From assembly GCA_029266335.1 (NCBI GenBank), contig JAQSXC010000021.1, positions 1 through 38,394 on the forward strand: DNA of 38,394 nucleotides. Direction: 5' to 3'. Positions 1-8,696 of this stretch are shown piece by piece (within the stretch, counting starts at the first letter, position 1; every line of letters begins with the position of its first letter). The notes under the pieces were generated by a model. It saw nothing but the letters and a program-made list of their open reading frames with translations. It had not been told where the DNA came from and did no database searches. The DNA is from Eubacterium sp. (GTDB taxonomy: Bacteria; Bacillota; Clostridia; Acetivibrionales; DSM-1351). The translations under genes and the position numbers were made by a program.

Positions 1-121
1 TTTCAATGTTCTGTTATACATACTTCAATGGTTCTCATAACTACAATAAAGTTCTGCCTACATGCTTAAAGGTTTGCCATACCTGCTTTAAAGTTTTGTC
101 CTGTTTCTTCAAATATTTCTA
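1..121. repeat. Degenerate ~22-bp tandem repeats after murD
   Basis: This non-coding stretch lies just past the murD stop. It contains about five imperfect copies of a unit beginning CAATG or AAAG followed by TTCTG/TTTTG. Units begin near 4, 26, 48, 68 and 90, so the spacing is 22, 22, 20 and 22. The repeats are too diverged to call a satellite with certainty. A plus-strand reading frame across them has Cys/Phe-rich repeats and no recognisable product. Confidence 0.4.
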
Positions 122-1519
122 TTACTCCAGCTTCATAACCAGTTCCTTAAACACATTTCCACGCTGCTCAAAGTTCTTAAACATATCAAAACTTGTACTT
201 GCCGGTGAAAGAATGACGCAATCTCCGGGGACTGCCTCACCGTGTGCTTTTGCTACAATTTCCTCGTAGGTATTACAGTGAATTATCTTAACTTCGCTTT
301 CCACATCAGTCTGGTGCACATAATTATTATAAGCTTCCTCAATTCTTGGAGCCGTCGCACCAATGAGCAGCAAAACCTTAACCTTTTCAGCAATTATTTG
401 TCCCATGGGATCATAGGGTATTCCTTTGTCTTTTCCTCCGGCTATCAAGATAACCTTGTTTTTGAAAGTTTTCAAAGCTGCGATTGTTCTGGACGGGCTG
501 CTGTCTATAGATCCATTGTAGAACTTGATTCCATTTAGTTCTCTCACAAGTTCCAGTCTGTGCTCCACTCCCTTGAAAGTTACTGCAACTTTTCTTATTG
601 AATCAGGTTTTACATAATCTATTGTAGCGGCAGTTGCTGCCATGTAATTTTCGACATTATGGGCACCGGGTATGATTATATCGTTAACATTTACTATTTC
701 GATTTCTTCATCCTGTTTTTTTACGACAATCTTGTTGTTCTTAAATATTACACCCTTATCTAAACCTGCAACTCTTGAGAAATACAGATATTCACCTTTT
801 GCTTCACCGGAAAATGCTTTTGTAATATCATTATCGAAATTTAGTATTAGTTTATCCCCGGATTTCTGATTCAGGAAAATATTTTTCTTTGCATCTATAT
901 ACTCCTGTAAAGACTTATGAACATCCAGATGGTTGGGAGAAATATTGGTTATAACTGCAACTGACGGACTTTTGTTTATTGTCATCAACTGAAAGCTGCT
1001 AAGCTCCAGAACAACTTTGTCGGTTTCCCTGACTTCGTCGATCCTGCTAAGGAGAGGAGTTCCTATATTACCGCCCAGCCAGCAGTTATAACCCTCTTCA
1101 GTAAGTATTTTATATATCAGTGTTGTAGTTGTAGTTTTTCCATCACTGCCTGTCACTGCAAAAACCTGTGCAGGACACAAATCCAGAAATACCTCCATTT
1201 CTGAAGTAAGCTCTGCTCCATTTGCAAGTGCTTCAACCAATTCTGGTACATCGGGTCTCATTCCTGGAGTCCTGAAAATAAGATCAAAACCTTTCAATCT
1301 TGTTAAGTATTCATTACCCAGGCTATATTTGACAGGAAGCCCATTCAGCTCCTGATAAGCATCTCTCAAGTTTTCAGAAGTATTTTTATCAAAAGCGGTA
1401 ACATCAACACCTATATTTATAAGATATTTGATCAAGGGAATATTGCTGATACCAATCCCTAATACAGCTACCTTCTTGTCTTTAATATCCTTCTTAAACT
1501 GCTCAAGCTTGCTATTCAT
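122..1519 (-). CDS. murD: UDP-N-acetylmuramoylalanine--D-glutamate ligase
   Basis: Cytoplasmic Mur ligase that adds D-glutamate to UDP-MurNAc-L-Ala using ATP, an essential step of peptidoglycan synthesis. The 465-residue protein has the family length. An N-terminal Rossmann-like UDP-binding domain (VAVLGIGISNIPL) is followed by the ATP loop VTGSDGKTTTTTL, the central ligase region with ITNISPNHLDVH, and the C-terminal glutamate-binding domain containing GVEHRLE and AGGKDKG. The ATG at 1519 is preceded by AAGGAGG at good spacing. It is not followed here by the usual division-cell-wall cluster partners, so it appears separated from the dcw operon, although the window begins 121 bases past its stop. 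Confidence 0.96.
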   Translation of the reverse strand: MNSKLEQFKKDIKDKKVAVLGIGISNIPLIKYLINIGVDVTAFDKNTSENLRDAYQELNGLPVKYSLGNEYLTRLKGFDLIFRTPGMRPDVPELVEALANGAELTSEMEVFLDLCPAQVFAVTGSDGKTTTTTLIYKILTEEGYNCWLGGNIGTPLLSRIDEVRETDKVVLELSSFQLMTINKSPSVAVITNISPNHLDVHKSLQEYIDAKKNIFLNQKSGDKLILNFDNDITKAFSGEAKGEYLYFSRVAGLDKGVIFKNNKIVVKKQDEEIEIVNVNDIIIPGAHNVENYMAATAATIDYVKPDSIRKVAVTFKGVEHRLELVRELNGIKFYNGSIDSSPSRTIAALKTFKNKVILIAGGKDKGIPYDPMGQIIAEKVKVLLLIGATAPRIEEAYNNYVHQTDVESEVKIIHCNTYEEIVAKAHGEAVPGDCVILSPASTSFDMFKNFEQRGNVFKELVMKLE

Positions 1520-1550
1520 AAATTTCCTCCTTAAAATATTAAATTTACTA

Positions 1551-1579
1551 TTGATTTACCAAAACATTTATAGTAAAAT
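1551..1579 (+). promoter_or_regulatory. Promoter for tRNA-Leu
   Basis: A -35 TTGATT (1551-1556) and a -10 TAAAAT (1574-1579) are separated by 17 bases and end about 20 bases before the tRNA. Because murD and its leader point the other way, this is the likely tRNA promoter. Confidence 0.55.
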
Positions 1580-1600
1580 ACATATGCGGTTCAAGTTTAT

Positions 1601-1687
1601 GCGGATATGGCGGAATTGGCAGACGCGCATGATTCAGGTTCATGTGAGAGAAATTTCATGCAGGTTCAACTCCTGTTATCCGCACCA
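1601..1687 (+). tRNA. tRNA-Leu (anticodon CAG)
   Basis: Class II tRNA of 87 nt with encoded CCA. The acceptor arms GCGGATA (1601-1607) and TATCCGC (1677-1683) pair perfectly. The anticodon stem CATGA/TCATG encloses loop TTCAGGT, with CAG at 1635-1637, reading CUG leucine codons. A long variable arm (about 1645-1659) and a T arm with loop TTCAACT follow. It stands alone rather than in a tRNA cluster. Confidence 0.95.
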
Positions 1688-1728
1688 AAAGAGTTTGAAA
1701 ATTATATTTTCAAACTCTTTTATTTTTT
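1687..1728 (+). terminator. Bidirectional terminator after tRNA-Leu
   Basis: A 16-bp perfect stem (1687-1702 with 1706-1721) has a 3-nt loop and is followed by a T-rich run on the plus strand. It begins on the last base of the tRNA CCA. The stop codon of the minus-strand cheR-like gene falls inside it, so this hairpin ends both transcripts. Confidence 0.85.
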
Positions 1729-2411
1729 CTTACACCCTGAGTGTTTAATGACATATTAAACTTCTTGTATATATCATTTTTTGCTTCTTCAGTAAAATAA
1801 ATCAGCACATTCCGGCATACGATCAGGTCCATTCCTGAAGGATAAGTATCTCTTAATAAATTGAACTGTTTAAATTCAACACAATTCTTTACTTCGTCTT
1901 TTATTTTAAAACTGTCTCCAATTACAGTGAAGTATTTTTCCCTCATCTCCTTTGGAAGATTCTCCAGGCTTTTAGAGGTATAAACGCCATTCTGAGCCTT
2001 TTCTAGCGCACCCATATCAATATCTGTTGCCAGAATTTTTATAGAGCTGAGAGGCAATATCTTATTTAATACCATAACAAGTGTATATGGCTCATCTCCT
2101 GTTGAACAGGCAGAACTCCAGATATTGATTTTTCTGTTTTTATTTAGAAGGAGCGGGAATATTTCCTTTTCCAGCACAGCCCACTGATCCGGATTACGGT
2201 AAAATTCCGACACATTTATTGTCAGATAATTTATAAATTCCTTAAATAAATCCTTATTTTCTTTTAATGCATGCACGTAATCCTTATATGTATTAAAGTT
2301 ATTTTTCTTAATTAAAGCATCAATTCTTCTCTTCATTTGTTTTTCTTTATAGAGAGTCAGATTTATTTTGGTCATTTTAAAAATTTCTTCTTTAAAACCC
2401 TCATAATCCAT
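1710..2411 (-). CDS. cheR: CheR-type protein-glutamate methyltransferase, C-terminally truncated
   Basis: Homologue of CheR, which methylates glutamates of chemoreceptors using S-adenosylmethionine. The N-terminal helical domain (1 to about 70, with TINVSEFYRNPDQW) and the SAM site WSSACSTGDEPYTLVMVL are present, as is the late motif DLIVCRNVLIYF. The family normally continues past the LKPGGV segment with about 30 more residues (a final strand ending near FFYRK). Here the protein ends at 233 residues as LNTQGVRKNKRV, and the last codons run into the tRNA terminator. The lost part belongs to the Rossmann core, so activity is doubtful. ATG at 2411 follows AAGGAGG. No other chemotaxis gene is nearby. 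Confidence 0.85.
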   Translation of the reverse strand: MDYEGFKEEIFKMTKINLTLYKEKQMKRRIDALIKKNNFNTYKDYVHALKENKDLFKEFINYLTINVSEFYRNPDQWAVLEKEIFPLLLNKNRKINIWSSACSTGDEPYTLVMVLNKILPLSSIKILATDIDMGALEKAQNGVYTSKSLENLPKEMREKYFTVIGDSFKIKDEVKNCVEFKQFNLLRDTYPSGMDLIVCRNVLIYFTEEAKNDIYKKFNMSLNTQGVRKNKRV

Positions 2412-2737
2412 AATTTATCCTCCTTGTAATAGTATATTCCTTGTTGGGTTCAGTTAATGTTAATCTTCATTGCTGCATCAGGATAAATTAAGCAATTTTT
2501 TGCAGAGCATAACATTCAATGAAAATTATTTAGTATAAAGTACAATTATTTCTGAAACCAAATTTGGGTTGATAAATGTAATATCTTAATCTATACATAA
2601 AAAGAGCTTTATCTGAATTTTTTCAGATATTTAAATAAAAGGATGTACCAAGGTACATCCTTTATAAAGCATTAGGTTAAATAGAAAATTCTCGGCATTA
2701 GAAAAATTTTCTTATCTTGTATTCAACAGATTAATAA
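2412..2737. other. Gap between cheR and ispH-rpsA
   Basis: This 326-base AT-rich gap holds the terminator of ispH-rpsA (2638-2663), a second 7-bp hairpin ATCTGAA/TTCAGAT (2611-2628), and presumably the cheR promoter. I could not place a convincing -35/-10 pair and see no coding potential. Confidence 0.5.
2638..2663 (-). terminator. Terminator of ispH-rpsA
   Basis: A 12-bp stem AAAGGATGTACC/GGTACATCCTTT with a 2-base loop sits 75 bases past the stop. On the minus strand it is followed by TTTTATTT. Confidence 0.7.
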
Positions 2738-4765
2738 TTATTGGTTATCCAAATCTGTCAAGCTTTCACCGATTGTATTGGTCATTTCTTCCTTATGCTC
2801 GGTAGGTATTTCTTCACCATCTTCAACAACAGCTTCTTCCTTCTTTGCACCTACAGGATCTATAGGATTAACTTCTTTGATGCTGAGGCTGATTTTTTTG
2901 GCTTCAATATCAAGTTCAGTTATTTTAGCTTCAACCATCTGTCCAACCTTCAGAACATCACCAGGTTTACCTAAACGAACTGAAGAAATCTGTGAAATAT
3001 GAACCAAACCGTCAAGGCCCTGCTCTACTTCAACGAAAGCACCAAATGGTACAAGTCTTACTACCTTACCGGTAATAACGTTACCAACCTGATATTTTTC
3101 TGCTGCCTTGTTCCATGGATTGTCGTCCTGTTTCTTGTAGCCAAGAGAAATTCTCTTCTTGTCCCTGTCAAATTCAATAACTGATACGATTATTTCATCT
3201 CCAACCTTAACTACTTCAGATGGGTGCTTGATCTTATTCCAGGAAAGCTCGGACAAGTGAACAAGTCCATCAACTCCGCCGATATCAACAAATGCTCCGA
3301 AATCCATCAAACTCTTAACAACACCCTTATAGGTCTTACCAGCTTCGATATTGTTCCAGATCTCACTTGATGCTGTTTCCTTATTCTTTTCAATCAGAAC
3401 TCTGGAAGATCCAACAACTTTTCTCTTCTGCCTGTTAACTTCTATAATTTGAACCTGTAAAACCTGTTTTACAAATTCAGAAAGATCTTTCACGAATCTG
3501 TCACTGATTTGTGATGCAGGAATAAATACTTTTACTCCGCTTGAATTACCTATTACACCGCCGTTAACCTTTTCGGTTATTTTAACGGTAACAGGCTTCT
3601 TTGTTTCATATGCGCTTTCAATAACATCCCAGCCCTTGACAGCATCCACTTTCTTCTTGCTTAGAACAACATTGCCTTCGCCGTCATTAACTCTTACAAC
3701 AAAAACGTCAATTTCATCTCCTACCTTAAGTGATTTTTCAGGATTAAAGTCCGGATCATCTGAAAATTCATGCATTGGAATTATTCCATCAGATTTGAAG
3801 CCCAAGTCTACAAATACTTCACTCTGATTATATCCGATAATTCTTCCTTTAGTAATCTGACCTGTTGTCAATGTTACAAGAGAGCTCTCGAATGCATCGG
3901 CAAAGCTCATTTCAAAATCCTGTTTATCTAATTCACTCATTTTATGAATAACCTCCTTGATTACCCAGTCAGGTGTTGACGCCCCTGCAGTAATACCAAT
4001 TTTTTTAATTTTTTTTATATCAACCGGTGGAATGTCACTGGCTGTTTGTATTTTGTAAGTACTTTCACAATTTGCCTTGCAGATTTCATAAAGTTTATTG
4101 GTGTTTGAACTATTATGTCCACCTATAACCAAAACCATATCAACTTCCTTTGAAATCTTCTCGGCTTCAACCTGTCTTTTGTCTGTCGCATTACATATTG
4201 TATCAAATTTTATAACATTTTCAAACCTTTTATTTAAACTCTTTATAATTTTTTCCCATTTTTCACGAATAAATGTAGTCTGAGCAACTACACATATCTT
4301 TTTTTCTATACCAGGCAGGTTGTTAACCTGTTCTTCTGTTTCTATTATATACGCTGTATTCTTACACCATCCGTTTATTCCGATTATTTCTGGATGATTC
4401 TTGTCTCCTATTATTATTATCTGATATCCGTCATTATATTTTTGACTGACCAGTTTTTGAATTTTTTCAACATAGGGGCAGGAGGCATTTACTACATCTA
4501 AACCTCTGTGCTTTAAGTTATTTAATGTATCCGGTCCAACGCCATGGGCCCTGATTACCACCTTGGCCGGCGAATAAGCCTGTTCAGGTTCATCAATAGT
4601 AGTGACACCATGTTGGGTCAGTTTGTTAACAACTTGTTCATTGTGTATAATGGGACCCAGGGTATATATCTTTTCATTTGATTTGGTAGCCAGATCAAAC
4701 ACTATTTTAACAGCATTATTAACTCCAAAGCAGAACCCTGCAGTATTTGCAATTATTAATTCCAT
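2738..4765 (-). CDS. ispH-rpsA: IspH (LytB) fused to ribosomal protein S1
   Basis: Bifunctional 675-residue protein. Residues 1 to about 285 are 4-hydroxy-3-methylbut-2-enyl diphosphate reductase, the last step of the MEP isoprenoid pathway. Its three [4Fe-4S] ligands are at Cys12 (TAGFCFGV), Cys96 (NASCPYVEK) and Cys191 (TICNATDKR). Residues from about 300 carry four S1 RNA-binding repeats (for example YKGVVKSLMDFGAFVDIGG and ITGKVVRLVPFGAFVEVEQG), followed by an acidic tail. The S1 part resembles the short S1 of Gram-positive bacteria, a translation or RNA-binding factor. The fusion is known in Clostridia. ATG at 4765 follows AAAGGATG. cmk lies upstream in the same direction, a common arrangement. 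Confidence 0.96.
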   Translation of the reverse strand: MELIIANTAGFCFGVNNAVKIVFDLATKSNEKIYTLGPIIHNEQVVNKLTQHGVTTIDEPEQAYSPAKVVIRAHGVGPDTLNNLKHRGLDVVNASCPYVEKIQKLVSQKYNDGYQIIIIGDKNHPEIIGINGWCKNTAYIIETEEQVNNLPGIEKKICVVAQTTFIREKWEKIIKSLNKRFENVIKFDTICNATDKRQVEAEKISKEVDMVLVIGGHNSSNTNKLYEICKANCESTYKIQTASDIPPVDIKKIKKIGITAGASTPDWVIKEVIHKMSELDKQDFEMSFADAFESSLVTLTTGQITKGRIIGYNQSEVFVDLGFKSDGIIPMHEFSDDPDFNPEKSLKVGDEIDVFVVRVNDGEGNVVLSKKKVDAVKGWDVIESAYETKKPVTVKITEKVNGGVIGNSSGVKVFIPASQISDRFVKDLSEFVKQVLQVQIIEVNRQKRKVVGSSRVLIEKNKETASSEIWNNIEAGKTYKGVVKSLMDFGAFVDIGGVDGLVHLSELSWNKIKHPSEVVKVGDEIIVSVIEFDRDKKRISLGYKKQDDNPWNKAAEKYQVGNVITGKVVRLVPFGAFVEVEQGLDGLVHISQISSVRLGKPGDVLKVGQMVEAKITELDIEAKKISLSIKEVNPIDPVGAKKEEAVVEDGEEIPTEHKEEMTNTIGESLTDLDNQ

Positions 4766-4822
4766 AAAAACATCCTTTAAAAATGGGTGAATTCTTCATT
4801 TCACAAAAATTATGTTTACCAT

Positions 4823-4854
4823 CATATTATGATTAAAGCATATTATGATCAAAG
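4823..4854. repeat. 16-bp direct repeat between cmk and ispH
   Basis: CATATTATGATTAAAG (4823-4838) is followed directly by CATATTATGATCAAAG (4839-4854), one mismatch, with a partial third copy CATAATT. It lies in the 132-base gap ahead of ispH. Confidence 0.7.
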
Positions 4855-4897
4855 CATAATTCATATATATTAACAAAGTCTACCTTTGTATGTAAAA

Positions 4898-5578
4898 CTA
4901 AGATTTTGATATATTTGAATAATTTTCATAAAAATACAATATTTTATCTACAACCTCATCTATACAAAGTTTCGTAGAATCGATTTCAATAGCATCCGGA
5001 ACCTTTTTCAGTGGAGCAAAAGCTCTTGAACTGTCATTATTATCTCTGAACAGCATTTCATCCCTTACCTGTTCCAAACTAACAGTCTGCCCCTTTTGTA
5101 TAAGTTCTTCATATCTTCTTCTGGCTCTTTCCTCTACCGAAGCAGTCAGGAATATTTTAAGATCGGCATTGGGAAGCACATATGATCCTATATCTCTTCC
5201 ATCCATTACTACATCCTTGTCAGCAGCAATCCGTCTCTGCAGCTCTACCATTTTAAGCCTTACTTCAGGAAATACCGCAACGTTGGAGGCACCGACAGAT
5301 ACTTCGGCAGTTCTGATAGCTTCTGAAACATCAACACCATCCAGATATATTTTCTGCAGATTGTTATCATGAGATATGGTTATATTGAGATTATCCATCA
5401 TTAAGGCAAGTTCTTGCTGATTATTGGTATCAATTTCACTTTTAATCGCTTTTAAGGCAACCGTTCTGTACATTGCTCCCGTATCCAGGTATATAAATTC
5501 CAGTCTGGCTGATACTTTTTTTGCTATAGTGCTTTTACCTGCACCGGCAGGTCCGTCAATGGCTATACTTCTTGGCAT
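4898..5578 (-). CDS. cmk: Cytidylate kinase
   Basis: Phosphorylates CMP and dCMP with ATP for nucleotide recycling. The P-loop GPAGAGKST is near the N-terminus. The LDTGAMYR segment, the DGRDIGSYVLPNADLKIFLTA core and the lid region RARRRYEE are all present, and length matches the family (226 residues). A GTG directly precedes the ATG. GAGGAG sits 6 bases ahead of the ATG at 5578 but only 3 ahead of the GTG, so the ATG is preferred. It heads the cmk then ispH-rpsA order, with aroH further upstream. Confidence 0.95.
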   Translation of the reverse strand: MPRSIAIDGPAGAGKSTIAKKVSARLEFIYLDTGAMYRTVALKAIKSEIDTNNQQELALMMDNLNITISHDNNLQKIYLDGVDVSEAIRTAEVSVGASNVAVFPEVRLKMVELQRRIAADKDVVMDGRDIGSYVLPNADLKIFLTASVEERARRRYEELIQKGQTVSLEQVRDEMLFRDNNDSSRAFAPLKKVPDAIEIDSTKLCIDEVVDKILYFYENYSNISKS

Positions 5579-5648
5579 CACTTTCTCCTCGAGTAACTTT
5601 TTTATGTATACTATTTATTTCGTCTGTAAAAATATTTTTTTTCAGGTA

Positions 5649-6011
5649 TTACTTTGTCAGATCAGGCCTCAATACGGCTGCACCCTTTAAGTATACATGA
5701 TTTATCTCATTATTTCCTTTAACAGTATTAAAATGCACCAGAACCCTTATGCACTGTCTCAAACTTCCCGGTACATCAATTTCATTGGTACACATGAGTG
5801 AGACATCCGTCAAGCCGATTTCCCTTGCTGCAACAGCCGGAAAGACTGCGTTCAAATCACCGGTTGTTGTAAATATGATACTGATCAAATCTTCCGCCTC
5901 TACATTATTTCTTTTTATTATTTCAACAAGCAGTTCTCTCGTTCCTTCAAGTATTGCTTCTCTAGTATTTTCCGGAACAGTTATAGCTCCGCGTATGGCC
6001 CTGACCACCAT
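5649..6011 (-). CDS. aroH: Chorismate mutase, AroH type
   Basis: Converts chorismate to prephenate on the Phe/Tyr branch. The 120-residue protein has the size of the monofunctional trimeric Bacillus AroH. Residues matching its active site are visible: Arg7 (AIRGAITV), Phe57, Arg63, Cys74, Glu77, Arg89 and Tyr107, with a one-residue offset from B. subtilis numbering after position 63. The start is the ATG at 6011 behind GGAGG. The longer reading frame adds 15 hydrophobic residues with no ribosome binding site and is rejected. Confidence 0.94.
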   Translation of the reverse strand: MVVRAIRGAITVPENTREAILEGTRELLVEIIKRNNVEAEDLISIIFTTTGDLNAVFPAVAAREIGLTDVSLMCTNEIDVPGSLRQCIRVLVHFNTVKGNNEINHVYLKGAAVLRPDLTK

Positions 6012-6090
6012 AAAACTTCCTCCAGTGTATATAATTATAAATATTATAAGAGTCAAATGTAACTTAAGGTATTACTAATCTTATAAATGT

Positions 6091-6504
6091 TCAAACAACT
6101 CTATGGCCCAAGCCGATTGAGACTTCATTCAAGTTGAGCAATCCTATGCCAAAAAAAACTGCAACACTTATGTGGTCCTTATATCTGGCTATACCGATCT
6201 TACCGCCTACATTTAATCCTATTGCTTTTGGCATTATCTGAGAAATTGCTTCTCTTGTAGCACCTGCAACAGCTCCCTGTTCAGCATGGCTTTCGGATAT
6301 GACGCCCTCTCTTTTAGATGAAACCACAGCCCTTTCAACGATCTTCATTACTGATGTAATGAATTCTCCTCCATAATCCACAGCTGCAGATTGTATACCA
6401 ATCTGGTTGAATTCGGTCTGAAGTTTCTTTTCAGAAATTCGGTCATTTGTCAGTGCTATTCGTATTGCAGCGCTCGCAATATCTTTACTACCGTACTCGG
6501 TCAT
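6091..6504 (-). CDS. HutP-family RNA-binding regulator homologue
   Basis: HutP of B. subtilis is a hexameric RNA-binding antiterminator that needs L-histidine and Mg2+. This protein shares the family pattern ESHAEQGAVAGATREAI and the C-terminal GIGLLNLNEVSIGLGHRVV. The His in ESHA and the His near the C-terminus (GLGH) match two HutP metal/histidine ligands. The second ligand of the HxxxH pair is Gly here, so the ligand may differ. No hut genes are nearby. The ATG at 6504 (137 aa) is chosen. A GTG at 6516 just after GAAAGG is an alternative, and the longest frame starts with an unsupported TTG at 6576. Confidence 0.75.
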   Translation of the reverse strand: MTEYGSKDIASAAIRIALTNDRISEKKLQTEFNQIGIQSAAVDYGGEFITSVMKIVERAVVSSKREGVISESHAEQGAVAGATREAISQIMPKAIGLNVGGKIGIARYKDHISVAVFFGIGLLNLNEVSIGLGHRVV

Positions 6505-6696
6505 ATTAAGTACCACTAGCCTTTCACGCTCACAAAACTTAATAAAGATAATACACACCTGCCGTGAGCCAGACAAGGCATGAAGGGAACTTTTTTCACC
6601 ACTCTTTCACACTATTATGCAAAAAATTGAGGTGACACCCTGATTTCGACGGTACTGATTAGTTTAACATTCTTTCATACTAATCTCCATTCGAAA

Positions 6697-6728
6697 AAAA
6701 ACCTATACAAAATATTATATAGGTTTTT
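6697..6728 (-). terminator. Terminator of the 6762-7253 gene
   Basis: An 11-bp stem AAAAACCTATA/TATAGGTTTTT with a 10-base loop continues into a run of T on the minus strand, 34 bases past the gene stop. Confidence 0.8.
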
Positions 6729-6761
6729 AATTTATAAAACAATCTTTAGTTTGCTCATATG

Positions 6762-7253
6762 TCAGTTTATCTGAACCTTAACAAGCCTTTTAATATTATT
6801 TTCTATGTTTGCTACAGCATTTTTGCATTTACTGTCTATGTTTGTTGTTATTGATTCTACCTTGACAATATGTCCCGTAATACTTTGGCTTCCGTCAATC
6901 TCAACAACATCTCCATCCTTGACATTAATAATCATTTCAGTGCTGTCAAACTGAGCCACACCATCTCCGTTAACAAGTATACGTAATGTTGGGTCAGCTT
7001 CCTCACCAATCATTTTTAAAGTCATTTGCCCCTGGGTATACAGGTATTCATCGCCATTCAAAGGCATTCCGATACTCTTATCGTTCAGGTTCAGCATATT
7101 CCTTAAGGAAGGTACTGCCAGCACCAACTGAACTAAAAGCAATATTACAAAACACAAAATGCATATACTGAATAGAATATTTTCAAAAGCAGTATTTTTC
7201 TCTTTATTTTCAGAATCTTTTTTGAATTTGAAAACTTTAATACTCATGTCCAT
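6762..7253 (-). CDS. Hypothetical single-pass membrane protein
   Basis: Not recognised. The 163-residue protein has a charged Lys-rich N-terminus, one strong membrane segment (about 25-47, ILFSICILCFVILLLVQLVLA) and an outer part of about 115 residues. The outer part is beta-rich (LRILVNGDGVAQFDSTEMIINVKDGDVVEIDG), then VKVESITTNIDSKC near the end. Topology suggests a cytoplasmic N-terminus and an extracellular C-terminus. ATG at 7253 follows AGGGGG. It lies downstream of the HI0933 flavoprotein gene with a 117-base gap, so joint transcription is possible but unproven. Confidence 0.7.
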   Translation of the reverse strand: MDMSIKVFKFKKDSENKEKNTAFENILFSICILCFVILLLVQLVLAVPSLRNMLNLNDKSIGMPLNGDEYLYTQGQMTLKMIGEEADPTLRILVNGDGVAQFDSTEMIINVKDGDVVEIDGSQSITGHIVKVESITTNIDSKCKNAVANIENNIKRLVKVQIN

Positions 7254-7370
7254 AATTCCCCCTAAGCATTTAACTGACTGAAAATATCAGTTATTGATAA
7301 TATGCTCAATTTTGAGGTGGAATAGTCATCATTTCCTAAATTGACAGGAGTATTTATATATTAATGCTAT

Positions 7371-8615
7371 TTAACAGTTCATACCTGCAAGATAACCGGT
7401 TGAAAAAGCAATTGTAAGGTTAAACCCTCCGGTGTAGGCATCCACATCAATCAGTTCTCCTGCAAAATAAAGACTTTTTATCTTCTTTGATTCCATGGTG
7501 GAAGGATTAATTTCATTTATTTTAATGCCTCCGGCAGTTACAATTGCTTCCTTGATAGGCCTTGTTGCTATAATAGAAGCTTCAAGGTTTTTCAACAGTG
7601 AAACCAGCCTTTTTCTTTCTTCCTTTGTTATCTGGTGAACAGGCTTAAACTGATCGATGGCTGATAATTTAATTATTACCGGAATCAGCTTTTGCGGCAG
7701 CAGCTCATCAAGAGAATTTTTAAACTGCTTTCTGGAATACTTTTCAAAATCACGTTGTACACGTTCATCCAGTTTTTCTTCAGTAAGGGCAGGCTTTAAA
7801 TCTATAACCAGACTTATATCCTTGAAATCATATGAAAGCAGATGCCTGCTTGCACTTAATATCACCGGGCCTGAAACTCCAAAGTGTGTAAATATCATCT
7901 CTCCGAAGTCGTTATATATTTCTTTCCCTTTGCCGTTTCTGAAAGCTACCGATATATTTTTAAGAGATAACCCCTGCAGCTCTCCAATCCACTCATCCTC
8001 TGTCACCAAAGGTACAAGAGACGGCTTCAGAGGTGTCACAGTATGTCCAATTTTCCGTGCCATTTCATAGCCGTCACCTGTGGAGCCTGTCCCAGGATAA
8101 GACATACCACCAACTGCCAGAATTACCGAATCGGCGGCCATACTGGTTCCATCCTGTAATTCAACACCCTTAACACAGTCGTTTTCAATGGCGAGCTTTT
8201 TAACTGCAGCATTAGTCACAATATTGACATTATTATTCTTTAAGAATTTCATAAGTACAGCTACAACATCTTTTGCCGAATCAGAGGCAGGAAAAACTCT
8301 TCCTCCCCGTTCTACTTTAGTTTCAAGACCAAGTTCGTTGAAAAAGTTAATCAGATCCTGGTTTGAGAATGTATAAAAAGCGGAGTATAGAAAATTTCCG
8401 TTACCGGGTGTGTTTTCGATCAAGCCCTCGATATCTGTATCATTTGTGATGTTACAGCGACCTTTCCCTGAAATCAAAAGCTTCTTTCCCAAACGGTCAT
8501 TTTTCTCCAGCAGTATTACATTATTTCCTCTATGCGCAGCAATGCCTGCAGCCATAATGCCTGCAGGCCCTCCTCCTACTACTATTACTTTTTTTGTATC
8601 CATAAATTTCTTCAC
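7371..8615 (-). CDS. HI0933/BaiN-like FAD-dependent oxidoreductase
   Basis: Flavoprotein of the HI0933 family (414 aa). The N-terminal dinucleotide site is KVIVVGGGPAGIMAAGIAA. The family signature LLISGKGRCNITND follows, and the C-terminal FAD contacts include TAGGIKINEINPSTMESK and YFAGELIDVDAYTGGFNLTIAFSTG. Most members have no proven substrate; BaiN is implicated in bile-acid dehydroxylation, but that cannot be transferred to this protein. The GTG at 8615 sits behind AAGGA at normal spacing; an internal ATG at 8603 is the alternative. It follows the RpiR gene in the same direction after 81 bases. Confidence 0.88.
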   Translation of the reverse strand: MKKFMDTKKVIVVGGGPAGIMAAGIAAHRGNNVILLEKNDRLGKKLLISGKGRCNITNDTDIEGLIENTPGNGNFLYSAFYTFSNQDLINFFNELGLETKVERGGRVFPASDSAKDVVAVLMKFLKNNNVNIVTNAAVKKLAIENDCVKGVELQDGTSMAADSVILAVGGMSYPGTGSTGDGYEMARKIGHTVTPLKPSLVPLVTEDEWIGELQGLSLKNISVAFRNGKGKEIYNDFGEMIFTHFGVSGPVILSASRHLLSYDFKDISLVIDLKPALTEEKLDERVQRDFEKYSRKQFKNSLDELLPQKLIPVIIKLSAIDQFKPVHQITKEERKRLVSLLKNLEASIIATRPIKEAIVTAGGIKINEINPSTMESKKIKSLYFAGELIDVDAYTGGFNLTIAFSTGYLAGMNC

Positions 8616-8696
8616 GCAATTCCTTCCATTTTACTGGTACAAATATAACACCAAATAATTTAATTGTAAATTTGAAAAACAGGTATATCAGGCTGT

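Noticed and set aside
1601..1687. tRNA-Leu as an integration site of a mobile element
   Set aside because: I see no integrase, no repeated tRNA 3' end and no foreign-looking island beside it; xerD at 28 kb is the housekeeping recombinase.
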